Origin: Siphonodentalium dalli
Taxonomy: Eukaryota; Mollusca; Scaphopoda; Gadilida; Siphonodentaliidae
Assembly (NCBI GenBank): GCA_032622095.1
Contig: CP136066.1
Coordinates: forward strand, 64,016,609 to 64,080,608
DNA length: 64,000 nt
Reading direction: 5' to 3'
Positions 10,201 through 18,299 of this stretch are shown here, piece after piece (positions within the stretch are counted from its first letter, which is position 1; each line of letters opens with the position of its first letter). Below the pieces are notes generated by a model. It made no database searches and was not told where the DNA came from. It worked only from the letters and a program-made list of their open reading frames with translations. The translations under genes and the position numbers were made by a program.

Positions 10201-10668
10201 TTGTCCAACCATCTTTTCGTATAAATACGGATCTCTCCATTTCATCTCTTTTTCAGAGAAGTAATCACCGTTCTCAATCATGTCCTTCACTGCTTCAAAC
10301 CTTCGATTTTTTATGAGTTGTTGATTTCCCCCATAATTCTCTTTTTTGATGATCTCTTTCACGAAATAATCAACTTTGAAGTTGCCGATACAATCATTGA
10401 AGTATTCCACATCAGACACATGCAGGGCAGTCCAAAATCTTTCCAAGAAATTACCTGGACTGTTTTCAAGTAAGTCCTTCGCTATAGAAGTTTTGCTATT
10501 TTCATCCAGTGCCTCCTCTTCCAACTGTTGGTGCTTGAAATGAACGTCTGAAGACAGTAGTCGCTTCAGCATTTTTTGTTTGAGATGTTCTTTCATCAGT
10601 TTATCATCTTCGTCATCATCGATAGGGAGTTCCATCGCAGCATCATTTGAAGACGATGCAGCCTCCAT
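792..10668 (-). CDS. CCDC97: CCDC97 homologue, four coding exons
   Basis: Joining 10668-10075, 6848-6785, 3276-3165 and 1206-792 on the minus strand gives 1185 nt (394 aa) with every junction in phase. Each intron starts GT and ends AG. Exon 1 opens with an acidic N-terminus (DDDEDD near residue 18), then the conserved CCD97-like (DUF2052) region from about residue 71: FLERFW, IKNRRFEAV (119-127), GDYFSE, EMKWRDPYLYEKMVGQYL. Exons 2-4 supply an acidic stretch, RDEFFKTMQERFISGGDFEFDY and TKYDNIEMLNQEEQEKYFD, matching the order seen in animal CCDC97. Human CCDC97 is about 343 aa. The start ATG has an in-frame TGA 12 nt upstream. Biochemical role is poorly known; association with SF3b/U2 splicing factors has been reported, which I cite from memory. 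The last about 100 residues repeat a GVNSK/RVNS motif and look lineage-specific. Introns are 3226, 3508 and 1958 bp and mostly transposon-derived. Confidence 0.92.
1249..1736. mobile_element. pogo/Tc1-like palindromic MITE, two partial copies
   Basis: A left part (1249-1404, CAGTAATGCCCTAAATAA...) and a right part (1573-1736, ending GGGCATGACTGTA) share the palindromic core GGCAACAAGCCATATTT. About 170 bp of unrelated sequence separates them. The outer ends begin with TA-CAGTAATGC, as in Tc1/mariner/pogo elements. The left end starts only 42 bp upstream of the CCDC97 exon 4 acceptor. Confidence 0.75.
1737..3164. other. CCDC97 intron 3, no recognisable feature
   Basis: This is AT-rich sequence without supportable open frames, hairpins or repeats shared with the rest of the window. 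The short frames present are scattered and lack splice context. Confidence 0.5.
3165..3276 (-). CDS. CCDC97: CCDC97 exon 3
   Basis: Acceptor CCCACATAG and donor AA/GTATGT enclose 112 nt encoding VKKEYISEEEKETLRDEFF then KTMQERFISGGDFEFDY. The pattern of an acidic lead, an E-F-x4-Q/R-F-x-x-G-x-D block and FDY is conserved in the C-terminal half of CCDC97. The split Lys codon (AA+G) joins exon 4. No other reading frame in this interval is open with good splice sites. Confidence 0.92.
3960..4556 (-). mobile_element. LINE reverse-transcriptase C-terminal fragment
   Basis: A 190-codon minus-strand frame contains the end of a non-LTR retrotransposon RT: KELAYKTYVRPKLEYCSTIW, then QIEMVQHRAARYTMN, LQWPSLEQRRLYSSLVLFYK, and an AWNSLD block near the end. 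The upstream palm and endonuclease are absent, so it is a 5'-truncated copy, as LINEs usually are. It lies in CCDC97 intron 2 in the sense orientation. The clade (CR1/L2/Jockey-like) is a guess from the tail motifs. Confidence 0.85.
4553..4977. mobile_element. AGGTACTCAATCC-family TTAA element, partial
   Basis: Contains family words ATTACTATTT.TTTGG, GTCGAGGAACCCATC and AAAGCTCAGAGTTATTAGAT. It ends GGATTGAGTAC...CCTTTAAA, the reverse complement of the family start. The left terminus is missing, replaced by the LINE fragment. Confidence 0.65.
4978..6062. repeat. Intron 2 stretch with two small foldbacks
   Basis: Mostly AT-rich sequence. Around 5200-5355 the two halves are inverted copies (ACAATTGACCCCACACCAAT against its imperfect complement). 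At 5373-5415 a short hairpin pairs GCATGATCTAAGATTT with AAAATCTTGGATCATGC. Nothing else is recognisable. Confidence 0.5.
6063..6279. mobile_element. pogo/Tc1-like palindromic MITE, full length
   Basis: Runs from TA-CAGTAATGCTC to AGAACATTACTG-TA. The arms pair almost perfectly over about 105 bp around AAAGCTCTCCCCGAGAGCTTT. TA flanks fit Tc1/mariner/pogo target duplication. It lies in CCDC97 intron 2, so nascent transcripts would contain a long hairpin. Confidence 0.85.
6445..6782. mobile_element. hAT-like hairpin MITE with 8-bp duplication
   Basis: The element is 6453-6774 (CAAACCTTGAAATAGTG... to ...CTATTTGTAGGCTTG), flanked by TGGTGCAG (6445-6452) and TGGTACAG (6775-6782). The second copy of the duplication covers positions +3 to +10 of the CCDC97 intron after exon 2. 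The inside is an imperfect hairpin plus a central segment. Confidence 0.85.
6785..6848 (-). CDS. CCDC97: CCDC97 exon 2, 64-nt acidic micro-exon
   Basis: The acceptor TTATTTCTAG and donor G/GTCTGT bound 64 nt: 21 codons (EGQVVEEDDDDSDDDDTEMKE) plus one base that completes GAT (Asp) with exon 3. Phase 0 in and phase 1 out fit exon 1 and exon 3 exactly; without this exon the flanking phases clash. An acidic stretch at this position is a feature of CCDC97 proteins. A MITE ends 10 bp past the donor, and a CA-rich microsatellite starts about 15 bp before the acceptor. Confidence 0.88.
6860..6946 (-). repeat. CA microsatellite and GAGCTAAAAA-type retroelement tail
   Basis: CACACACACACGGACGACGG is followed by GCTCAAACTTTACAAGTGAA and TTGAGCTAAAAA. 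The same tail occurs at 54355-54421 after the 160-bp array. Read on the minus strand it lies just upstream of the CCDC97 exon 2 acceptor. Confidence 0.7.
6990..7105. mobile_element. piggyBac-like MITE hairpin core, partial
   Basis: Holds a degenerate version of the shared hairpin: CTCTTATATATGCAAGGCGA, its inverted copy CATATATAAGATAATGCATT, then GGCACAGGGTCTTTAATG, which belongs to the CTTCCATGACTGGAGC subfamily. Termini are not preserved. Confidence 0.6.
7154..7312 (-). CDS. Orphan terminal exon, unidentified protein
   Basis: After an AG at 7313-7314 a 53-codon frame runs to TAA at 7154. Its product reads VARTVSSSHHSYANEYQSAC and HTIEYQRMFYQ, then a small-residue and hydrophobic segment AAPAMAAAGSLVGLYKLLG. 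The amino-acid make-up and a clean stop look coding, and the tail could be a membrane helix. I do not recognise the family. It lies in CCDC97 intron 1 on the same strand. It could be the last exon of a nested gene, a retrocopy fragment, or (being phase 0 compatible) an alternative 3' exon of CCDC97. The acceptor's pyrimidine tract is weak. Confidence 0.45.
   Translation of the reverse strand, partial: VARTVSSSHHSYANEYQSACHTIEYQRMFYQTRAAPAMAAAGSLVGLYKLLG
7452..7561. mobile_element. Short TTAA-flanked piggyBac-like MITE
   Basis: TTAA (7448-7451) then CCCTTTCAGTGCCAAG at the left, and TCTAAAAGGG then TTAA (7562-7565) at the right. It is 110 bp long, a deleted relative of the copies at 42613 and 47611. 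Confidence 0.7.
8116..8995. mobile_element. hAT element with 8-bp duplication ACACAACT
   Basis: The element is 8124-8987, beginning TAGGGTCCGGCGAA and ending TTCGCCGGACCCTA. Flanks are ACACAACT at 8116-8123 and 8988-8995, exact. Both ends carry subterminal arrays of ATTCGATTCGA, probably transposase-binding repeats. At 864 bp it is non-autonomous, keeping only a BED-finger relic. Confidence 0.9.
8441..8667 (+). pseudogene. hAT transposase BED-finger relic
   Basis: ATG at 8441 opens MAEIKSYFECSVDKFRCKSC, with the aromatic lead and C-x2-C of a BED zinc finger. The expected H-x-H part (SRNHPAIHHKGKRK) is in a different frame from about 8540 on, so the frame is shifted. The catalytic part of the transposase is missing. 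Confidence 0.65.
9199..9556. mobile_element. piggyBac-like MITE, CCCTTTACCCAACAAAACG type
   Basis: TTAA (9195-9198), then CCCTTTACCCAACAAAACG; right end CGTTTTGTTGGTAAAGGG, then TTAA (9557-9560). Inside are the shared GCCAATGCATTCTCTTATAT hairpin and a second half hairpin with GACCTATGGTCAACTCGC. Confidence 0.85.
9586..10068. mobile_element. hAT-like hairpin MITE abutting CCDC97 exon 1 donor
   Basis: Contains hairpin halves with GAACCTCATTCTGCTGAGGC and, at 9958-10040, a full GGTCCCCAGA...TCTGGGGACC hairpin. The outer right end stops at CACTATTT (10066), missing the usual TCAAGGCTTG. The left terminus is lost. The 5' splice site GTATGT of CCDC97 exon 1 occupies 10069-10074. Confidence 0.75.
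10075..10668 (-). CDS. CCDC97: CCDC97 exon 1 (residues 1-198)
   Basis: The ATG is at 10668 and the exon ends AAAGAAATTGAG followed by GTATGT, a strong 5' splice site, in phase 0. It carries most of the conserved domain. A hairpin MITE ends at about 10066, only 8 bp into the intron, so a naive open reading frame reads on into MITE sequence down to 9919. Those last about 50 residues are not real. Confidence 0.93.
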
Positions 10669-10868
10669 TAGGATTTCTCATTTAGGGCTTTTCTCTGTTT
10701 CTGCTTAAATTATCGGAATACCCCTGTAATGAAGAAAGGACTATTCCAATGCATACTTTTAGAATTGAATGGGAGAATCCATTCAGGAATCAATGGAAAT
10801 TAATTAAAGGTGACTGCATGGAGCTTCCTGAAATATTGTGAAAACCATGTGCCAATGCATTCTCTTAT
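10669..10868. other. CCDC97 upstream flank and split hairpin MITE
   Basis: Upstream of the CCDC97 start the minus strand shows CTTCATTACAG at about 10725, a possible 5'-UTR acceptor. From 10803 an element GGAGCTTCCTGAAATATTGT...CCAATGCATTCTCTTAT begins; its other half (TTATATATCCAAGTCTCCCA) is at 15274 on, because the 4.4-kb element lies inside it. No TATA box or CpG cluster is obvious. Confidence 0.55.
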
Positions 10869-11129
10869 GAGGGTGATGACCCCCCCTCCCCCTAGCATCC
10901 GGCTTAAAATGGACCCCGGCATCCGGAATACGCCATAACAGAGAGGCGGCATCCGGAATACTATTTGATTAAATTTATTGAAAACATACTCAGGAACGAA
11001 GTGAATGTTGGCATGATGTATTGGAATTAGTCTCCGTATTGGCTAGTAATGATTTGATTTAGCAGCTTTACAGAAAGATTAAACTTTTTACTAAAGGTAT
11101 GATCTCATATCATACATATATACGCCCTG

Positions 11130-11395
11130 TCTAACTTACTCGCGGCCATATTGGACCCACCATGCATGTCGGTTCCGTGGTTTTAGTGCTACAGTTCAAA
11201 GTTTTGGAGTAGCATTTCCATAGATGACATATATGGAAGTCATGAATATTCAAAAGCTCCACATATGGAACTGCTACTCCATAACTTTGATCTCTAGCAA
11301 TAAAACCATGGAACCGGGGCTGCATGGAAGAATCTCTGATACCACGGAACCGGACCTGCATGGTGGATCTAATATGGCCGGGAGTTAATGACATG
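11130..11395. repeat. Foldback repeat
   Basis: The left arm (ACCCACCATGCATGTCGGTT, then GTTTTGGAGTAGCATTTCCA) pairs imperfectly with the right arm (GGAACTGCTACTCCATAACT to CCTGCATGGTGGATC). The loop is about 50 bp. The arms are too diverged to show a target duplication. Confidence 0.65.
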
Positions 11396-11611
11396 ATAGG
11401 GTGTATTGGGTGGGGGTGAAAGGCATAGACCATGTTCCAAATGACAGGAGTGGTATAATATACTGAATGAGGAGAAGTTGAAGTGGCATGTGCGGAAACC
11501 ACCTATAGCTAATCTTGGGTGACCGTTCATGGTCGTACACGGTAGTATTGAACACCAGGGACACGCAAATAGAAAACTAACATCTTTTTAATATTTAATA
11601 TTTCAAATTAA

Positions 11612-12300
11612 AGGTACTCAATCCATTATATCATCACATTCCAACAAGAGCGTCAACATGTTTTAAAATGCCGCTTCAGTTATCAGAATCTAATAATTGC
11701 CCAAATATAACGAAAAGCACAATCAACTATAGTATCAACATTTTGTTCAACAAAATTTTGCCAGTTTATCAAATTATATCTGACTCAAAAAGCCACTTGA
11801 TTTTAAAGTTATCCATCTTAACCCGCAATTTGGTCAATGAAATTAATCTCGTTGACTGTCTATTGGGCCACTTAAAATAATAGATTTCAAACATCGATAT
11901 TTGATCACTCTGAGCTGTGATGGATGGGATCCTCGACACAAATTTTCAGTCAAAACATGTATTCATTATCTTAATTTAAATCGTAATTTATATAATTTTA
12001 AAACAATATTAAAGGTACACAATCCGATCAGACGCTCCTAAATTACTATTTCTTTCGAGGGTAAAAATATTTGATTCTAGTCAATGAACTCACCCGTCAA
12101 ATCTCAGATTGATCAATATAGAATTTTGAAGTTTGTTATTTCAAATGTTTGATTACCAGAAACACGAGGTCAAACGGACGATCTTGCAGATAATGATTGA
12201 TAACTCTAAAATCAAGTGATTATACCACTTGATTTTGGAGTTATCCATCTTTATCGGCAAGATAATATAACAAACCGATATCGCAGATAAGCATTGCAAT
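11612..12300. mobile_element. AGGTACTCAATCC-family TTAA elements, two degraded copies
   Basis: Two starts are visible: TTAAAGGTACTCAATCC near 11612 and TTAAAGGTACACAATCCGAT near 12010. Shared internal words include CCACTTGATTTT.AAGTTATCCATCTT, ATCGATATTTGATCACTCTG and CTGATGGATGGGATCCTCG-like blocks. Right termini are not clean. Confidence 0.65.
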
Positions 12301-12930
12301 TTATTTTAACAGTACCTACAACGTGACTCAAATACTTTTTTATGCAACACAATTTTTCATTCATTCATTTTTCGGATTTTTGCAATCGAGATAACAAAAG
12401 AGTGCGTTTCGTACAATATTTGATGACTATTATTTCAACCTGAAACCAAAAGGATACATCAAAAAGGAGGTGTAGTGACATAGCGTGCATACTCTTCTCA
12501 AATACCATATTGGTTGTTTTGAATAATTTTACAACAGTAACTCAGGAGAGCACGACAAAGTCACGCTATTTATTCATTTTCGATTTCCTTGTTTGGTGAT
12601 TCCGTCACGGATTTAGTCAACGAAGCTGTTCTCAAATCGCACTTGAGGGTTTATAATAAAATTTGAGCTATTTTCTAACTACCGGTAAAGTTTATCATTT
12701 CATTTTCATAAAACATTGCCATTATGTCGTATTTTACCATAATACGCTGTTACGCCGTGACGGAATCACACACATAGAAACGTGACGGAATCACAATTTA
12801 ACAAAACATTGTCCATCTACCAAATTGTAGAATAAATCACATGCATTTCCTCGCAAATAAACGAATACAAATATAACTTCAATAAAAATAAGATAAAACA
12901 CAGTTAAAAAAATCTTTATTTCGTTAAAAA

Positions 12931-13002
12931 GTTCACGCCAGGAATTGAACCTTGGCCGCCAGCGTGACAGTCGAGAACGAAACCCACACGGCTATTGAAT
13001 TA
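12931..13002 (-). tRNA. tRNA-Asp-like pseudogene or SINE head
   Basis: Read on the minus strand: an A-box-like TAGCCGTGTGGGT, an anticodon-loop-like CTGTCAC (anticodon GTC), a B box GGTTCAATTCC in a T-arm, and the 3' strand GGCGTGAAC followed by TTTTT. The 5' acceptor strand does not pair with the 3' strand, so it is unlikely to be a working tRNA. It may be a decayed tRNA gene or the head of a tRNA-derived SINE. Confidence 0.5.
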
Positions 13003-13149
13003 TATACCAATTATGTTGGTGAAATATACTATAATATTTTAAACAAACTTTTATGTCATAACATTATGCAGACATCAAAATAAAAAAGCCCAACATTGTG
13101 CATGCAATGCGGCAGGACCTAGCTGAGAACCAAAACCCTTTTTGTGGCC

Positions 13150-13535
13150 GTAATATGTTGTACTCAATCCTATCGGACGCTCCTAAATTTTCTGCTTCTA
13201 TCGTTTGTGGACCAGATCTTTTCCAGGACTTGGTGCTCAAACGGACAAATTGGTTGTAAGATGGATAACTCTAAAATCTAGTGGTTATTATTGTTAATAG
13301 TAACCACTTGATTTTCGAGTTATCCATCTTACAACCGCAGTTTGTCCGTTTGAGCACCAAGTCCTGGAAAAGATCTGGTCCACAAACAATAGGAACAGCA
13401 AGTCTCAAACATCGATATTTAATCACTCTGAGCTTTGATGTGTGGGTTCCTCGATTAGAATCAAATATTTTCTACCACCGAAAGCCAAAAAAAATCAATA
13501 TTTTAGGAGCGTCTGGTCGGAATGAGTACCTTTAA
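13150..13535. mobile_element. AGGTACTCAATCC-family palindromic element
   Basis: Starts GTACTCAATCCTATCGGACG and ends GGTCGGAATGAGTACCTTTAA. The central part is a long near-perfect inverted repeat (TTGTGGACCAGATCTTTTCC with its complement, around TAGTGGTTATTATTG). Its identity is higher than that of sibling copies, suggesting a younger or self-converted copy. Confidence 0.75.
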
Positions 13536-14640
13536 AGTTTATGAATTCATTTCAAATTAATTGAAGAACAATTGACTGCAATGAATTTGAATGCGTTGAT
13601 GTTTGTTTATAAGGTAAGATGAAAATTTGTTTCAAATTAACAATAAAATTAAGATGATATTTCTTAAATAAATTATTCGTGTGTATATATAGATCAAATT
13701 GAATTTTAACTATTTAACAACGTTAACATGATAATTAAAGTATTGAGGTGAAGTAGAAGTGTATATCAGGAAATAATATAGACTGTTCGACAAAAACGAT
13801 GAAGGAGTTCCAAATTTATTACAATTGGCGGAAGTGAGATACACGTCTACAATAGAACTACTTCACAGTCCACCCATATCGTCGCCATCCTAAGCTTTGC
13901 TATATAGCGGGGATGGCACAAACGGCTAATGGTCTTTCGCATGTGCCCATTTCTCAACAACAATAAACTTTCTTGACACGATAGTACGACTGTATAGAAT
14001 TATATAACAGAATATTCTCGATACTGTCCATTTCTAAATATATATATATATTTGGCCTCGTCTCCATATATTACGTTTTAGGAATTGACAGTTACTCTTA
14101 AACCCAAGGCCATCTGAATACCTATCAACATAAACGCCGAACTGCATTCTATGAATAAACCACTGACTTCTAGATTTAGATTTTAGTGAACTGTTTGTTA
14201 TGATCTCTTGGGTTTTTGACTTTGTGGGTGTTGGGTATGCGAGTCTAGCATGCAATTCATTATCTGACGTCAGCTATATCTATGACTAGTTTGAGCCATT
14301 AATTGTATGTCGACTAAAATAAAAAAATATAATCCATAGCCGTTGTGCACGATCTTTTTATATATATATAGGGCCTTTTCAACGAGGGTGCATGGCATGG
14401 TAGATCACAGTCTATGTAAACATACACTCAGATTCATACTATTCCACTATTTTTTATATGTGGGTATGTAGTTTACTCCAGACTGGGTAGATCACGATGC
14501 CATTGGATGAGTTTAGACTTCATATACCCCTCGAGAGGATCGGCTGCATTCTTACAAATGCTGGGTAAAACAATATCTCTCTTACAATAATATTTCCATG
14601 TAATTTAAGCATTTTGAACTCGGTGTAGTTTTACCAGTTT
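13536..14640. other. No recognisable feature
   Basis: AT-rich interior of the 4.4-kb element with TA microsatellites near 14040 and 14365. No open frame has recognisable content. Confidence 0.4.
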
Positions 14641-15597
14641 TTGAATGTGATTCCGTCACGCCCGTTGTGTGATTCCGTCACGGCGAACAAACCGAGTTAG
14701 CTAGTAATATACACACAGGTGAGTGATAATGCGGCTTTTTTCTGCAAGTATAATGTATCTACTTCGCTAATTGAGAACTGTTTCCAGGTCAGCTTGGCTG
14801 AATGAGCAGGGTTTTTCATGCAATAGTACGGACCTACCCTCATATTGATGGCACTTTTTTGGTGATTCCATAACGGACACAATTTGACCCAGAGTGAGAT
14901 TATACATGTATATAATCAAACAACTTAGTATAGTATATACGATGTTTTTTATTTTAAGCGGTACCCTACTGGTCATAATTTTATATTTTATAGGCCACAG
15001 AAAAGTGAAATTCCGTAAAATTTTGTGATTCCGTCACGCTGGAATTCATGTCGTATAATTAGCTAAATTGTGAAAAATAGAGTGTCCGAGCAAAGAAATA
15101 TAAATTAGCGGACGTAATTTCGTTGTGTTTTTGCTGTTTAACGTTAAGAAAAATTATCAATGGAAGCATCCGATATATGTGCCCGACGGCATCCGGCTTA
15201 CGGTGGTCTGGCATCCGGAATACGCCATAACAGACCCCGCATCCGGCATACGAAAAGGGGGGTCGTCACCCTCTTATATATCCAAGTCTCCCATAGGTTT
15301 GAGGAATGCATTGTCATTGTATCTCACATTGCTTTTTTGATGATGTTGTTGGTTGATCAATGATCGATGAGAGTATTCATGCATGTCAGCAAGGTTAGTA
15401 ATATCTGGTATATCATATGTGTATATTAATGTTAAGAAATTAGTGGATATTTCAATGCAGGAACCAATTATGGTTGTAGATGCACTGGTGCAGGTGCTAC
15501 CATAGCCGAGTAACTTTATAACCCTGCAGTGACCCCAGTAGCATTCTTTAACATGCACACATTGAGGCGTGTACACGGGTCAGCCATTAATATCCGT

Positions 15598-17265
15598 GCC
15601 CGATCGGGGTCCTATTATACGCAGCAAGTCCCTGGATATGCAGCAAGTCCCCGGTAAACGCAGCAAGTCCCTGGTAAATGCAGCAAGTCCCTCACACCTA
15701 GGGTGGATTAGTGGAGTTGTTAATGAGTTTAATCAGTGTTTTATTATCCATTTGATTTATGATCTGTGGCAGTTGATTAGAATTGATTGGAAATCTTTAT
15801 CCCTTTATAATTATTTAAGATGTGTATTTGTAGATTTTTATATATAAAATAAAATAGTTTTTCTAAGTTTTATTAAGTTGCTATTTCTTTTATTCTACTT
15901 ACTATTTAATATATAATTTGATTAATATGATTTATATTTTTTTTTAAATATTCCTGTTTTCACTGCGTAAATCACTGAACAGGTGTTTGTTTTTGTAGGA
16001 CAAAGGAACTTTCTGGGAGTTTCTCCTTTGAAGCTCATTTGAAGATTTGTTTGTTTTCACTGCGTAAACACATGTCGGTGATTAATTATAGAAGAAATGT
16101 TCGGCGACAACGGAATAACAACAGCAGATACCGCGTCAGTTTTCGACTACAGGGTTCAAAAAGCGAAAAGGACAATAGACTTAACAGCACCAGCATTCTC
16201 AGAATACTTTGTGAACAGGATGAAGCCACTCTTCAGTCTTCACTGAAAATTTCGCGACAGCACAACTACCGGGATTGGCGATGGACTTTTCGAATTGGAC
16301 CAACAACAATTGTGAATCTCTGAACCATATTCTTAAACAGACAGTCACTGTGGACTGGAAATTAATCAAAACCTTTAACGGAGTTAGTGCAGGCACTGTT
16401 TAGCATAGTTGACGGAGAGTACAAGGAATTGCAATGTAGTTTATTTGGATTCGGACAAAATTCTATGTTCGCCCGGAAATTTGGAATTCAAAATCATCAG
16501 AAGTATATAAGGGACAAGCATTTTAACAGATTTTTAAGAGAGATCAAGCCAGTACACGAAAAGGTGCTGAGAACAACAGATGGCCAGAGGATGGTACTTA
16601 CAGCAGTCAGTGCGGGAAAAAAAACCAGGACAACGAAAGAGAAAACGAACGGCAAAGACAACCACAATCCCCCAAAGCAAAGTTCCCAGGACCGGAGAGT
16701 GAAATTAAACAACATAGAGATAAAGAAAACAATTTTAATACATGTATCCAAATATTTTTTTATTCAATAAAATCTTCCCAAACGAATGTCTCAATACCTT
16801 GGTTTTTCCATTTCCTTACTGGCCACATATATATACAATTTATTCTAATAAACTTTTCTTTCAGCTCACTGCTATATATATATGTATATTTATAAAACTG
16901 TGCTCTATTTTTCTTTTGTTGCTATTCTACTATTCTCATGTTACTTGTTTGCATTTACCAATAAAAACATCTAAAAAAAATCCAACTCTTAATTTTTTAA
17001 TTCAATGATTCAGTCCCACAATTCAGTCCAATTCCCTTCAATAATCTTATCAGTATTACGATCAAATTAAAGCCCTGTGATTAAAGCCCTTTGTAATCAG
17101 CACCTCCACTGATTAAACATATCGTTGTGTAAACACGCATGACTAATCCGACGTAATCCACCCTAGGTGTGAGGGACTTGCTGCATTTACCAGGGACTTG
17201 TTGTGTTTACCGGGGACTTGCTGCATATCCAGGGACTTGCTGCGTATAGTAGAACCGCCCGATCG
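15598..17265 (+). mobile_element. MULE-like DNA transposon, 9-bp duplication
   Basis: The element is 15607-17256 (1650 bp), flanked by GCCCGATCG at 15598-15606 and 17257-17265. Terminal inverted repeats of about 95 bp start GG[GT]TCTA-like then TATACGCAGCAAGTCCCTGG. They hold four spaced copies of GCAAGTCCC and end CACACCTAGGGTGGATTA. A 9-bp duplication and long repeats fit Mutator-like elements. The interior has a broken transposase. Confidence 0.88.
16097..16680 (+). pseudogene. Broken transposase relic
   Basis: Pieces in different frames line up into one protein-like trail: MFGDNGITTADTASVFDY from 16097, NNCESLNHILKQTVTVDWK near 16304, then GEYKELQCSLFGFGQNSMF, and HFNRFLREIKPVHEKVL from about 16410 on. 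Stops and at least two frameshifts break it. The N-x-ESLNHxLK block is of a kind I associate with C-terminal parts of transposases in mollusc-type genomes, from memory. The N-terminal catalytic part is not visible. Confidence 0.6.
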
Positions 17266-17412
17266 GACAGCATACATGTACATCATACATGTACACTACC
17301 CACGACAACATAAGTGTTGTAATTGGGGGGGGGGGGGTCCGCATTTTGCATTCGGATCTTTATTCGGTGATCTCAAATGAGACTTTTCAGCCTGACAAAC
17401 TTGGTATCTGAC

Positions 17413-18258
17413 CTACACTCTTGTAGGCATTTTGGTCTTTCTTCCCTGGTGAAGATCCCCCGAAGATTCCCGATCATCACTCGGTGTGAAGATCCCCCGA
17501 AGATTCCCGAACATCACTACCGAAACTGCCACGGAGATTCTTGGTACAAGCACACTGTGCATTTCACACGTTATCTACCATTCGTGTGACCGAATCCATG
17601 TCATTGTAATGTAAGAGGTTTTTTTTTAAAGCCAAAATTATTGGATTAGTTTTCTTGAGTAAATTGTCCCAACCTGCAAGTTTGTTTGTATCACACGATT
17701 AACTCGATTTGCAAAATTCTCATAACCTGCAACGGCACGCGCATACTTATGTCTAACAAAAATTGAATTTGTATGGACAAAATCTCCAACACCTGTGTTT
17801 TTTATATACTAAAATACTCAACATATATAGTAGTTACTTTCTGAAATGTTTTACCGTATTATCTACCATGGGGGGGCATTCAAATAATGATACAAACTAG
17901 GAAATATTTTGTTATAGTGCGCATGAATATACGTTGGAATGTTTGCACGCGATTCCATGTGACGTCACAGTTCATTCATAAATGTTGTTTTGAAGCGCCC
18001 ACATTGCGAATTTCAATTTCAATCACTATCACTCCGTTTTCTCTGTGATGGTTGATCCGATTGAGGATTATAGTTATTAATGTATTGTACTGTGCAATCT
18101 CCTTTAATGTGAAAAACGTGTCGAGGAAATGTTAAAACAATTTCAAAACTGCAGCGGCAATTTTTGTTATTATTGTGTATTTCCGAAACATACCGAATGG
18201 CCTCGGGAATCATCGGGGGATCTTCACCAGGGAAGAAAGTCCACCTTGCCTCTTGTAG
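17413..18258. mobile_element. Inverted-repeat element, second insertion in the old repeat
   Basis: The left arm CTTTCTTCCCTGGTGAAGAT then CCCCCGAAGATTCCCGA recurs inverted at 18190-18240. The outer ends are CTACACTCTTGTAGGCA and its rough complement. The left arm also holds an internal duplication of GAAGATCCCCCGAAGATTCC. The centre (17530-18185) shows no gene. A target duplication is not clear. Confidence 0.65.
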
Positions 18259-18299
18259 TTCTGATTTTTGGATCCAGATACAGAGATTTTCTACTGATT

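Larger units (their letters stand above)
12597..15038. repeat. Dispersed GTGATTCCGTCACG motif
   Basis: The 14-mer occurs forward near 12597, 14647, 14669 and 15025, inverted near 12755 and 12781, with a decayed copy (GTGATTCCATAACGG) near 14862. It has GTGA/TCAC dyad symmetry. All seven lie inside the 4.4-kb element. I saw no copies elsewhere in the window. Confidence 0.8.
10865..15277. mobile_element. 4.4-kb inverted-repeat element with GCATCCGG arrays
   Basis: The element is 10869-15273. Its ends are GAGGGTGATGACCCCCC and the complement of GGGGGGTCGTCACCCTC. Behind each end are several GCATCCGG copies, some followed by AATACGCCATAACAGA. TTAT flanks both sides (10865-10868 and 15274-15277), and the two flanks rejoin into one piggyBac-like hairpin MITE, which supports insertion. 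No transposase frame is recognisable. Inside are older repeats: a foldback, several TTAA-family pieces and a tRNA-Asp-like sequence. The superfamily is undetermined. Confidence 0.75.
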
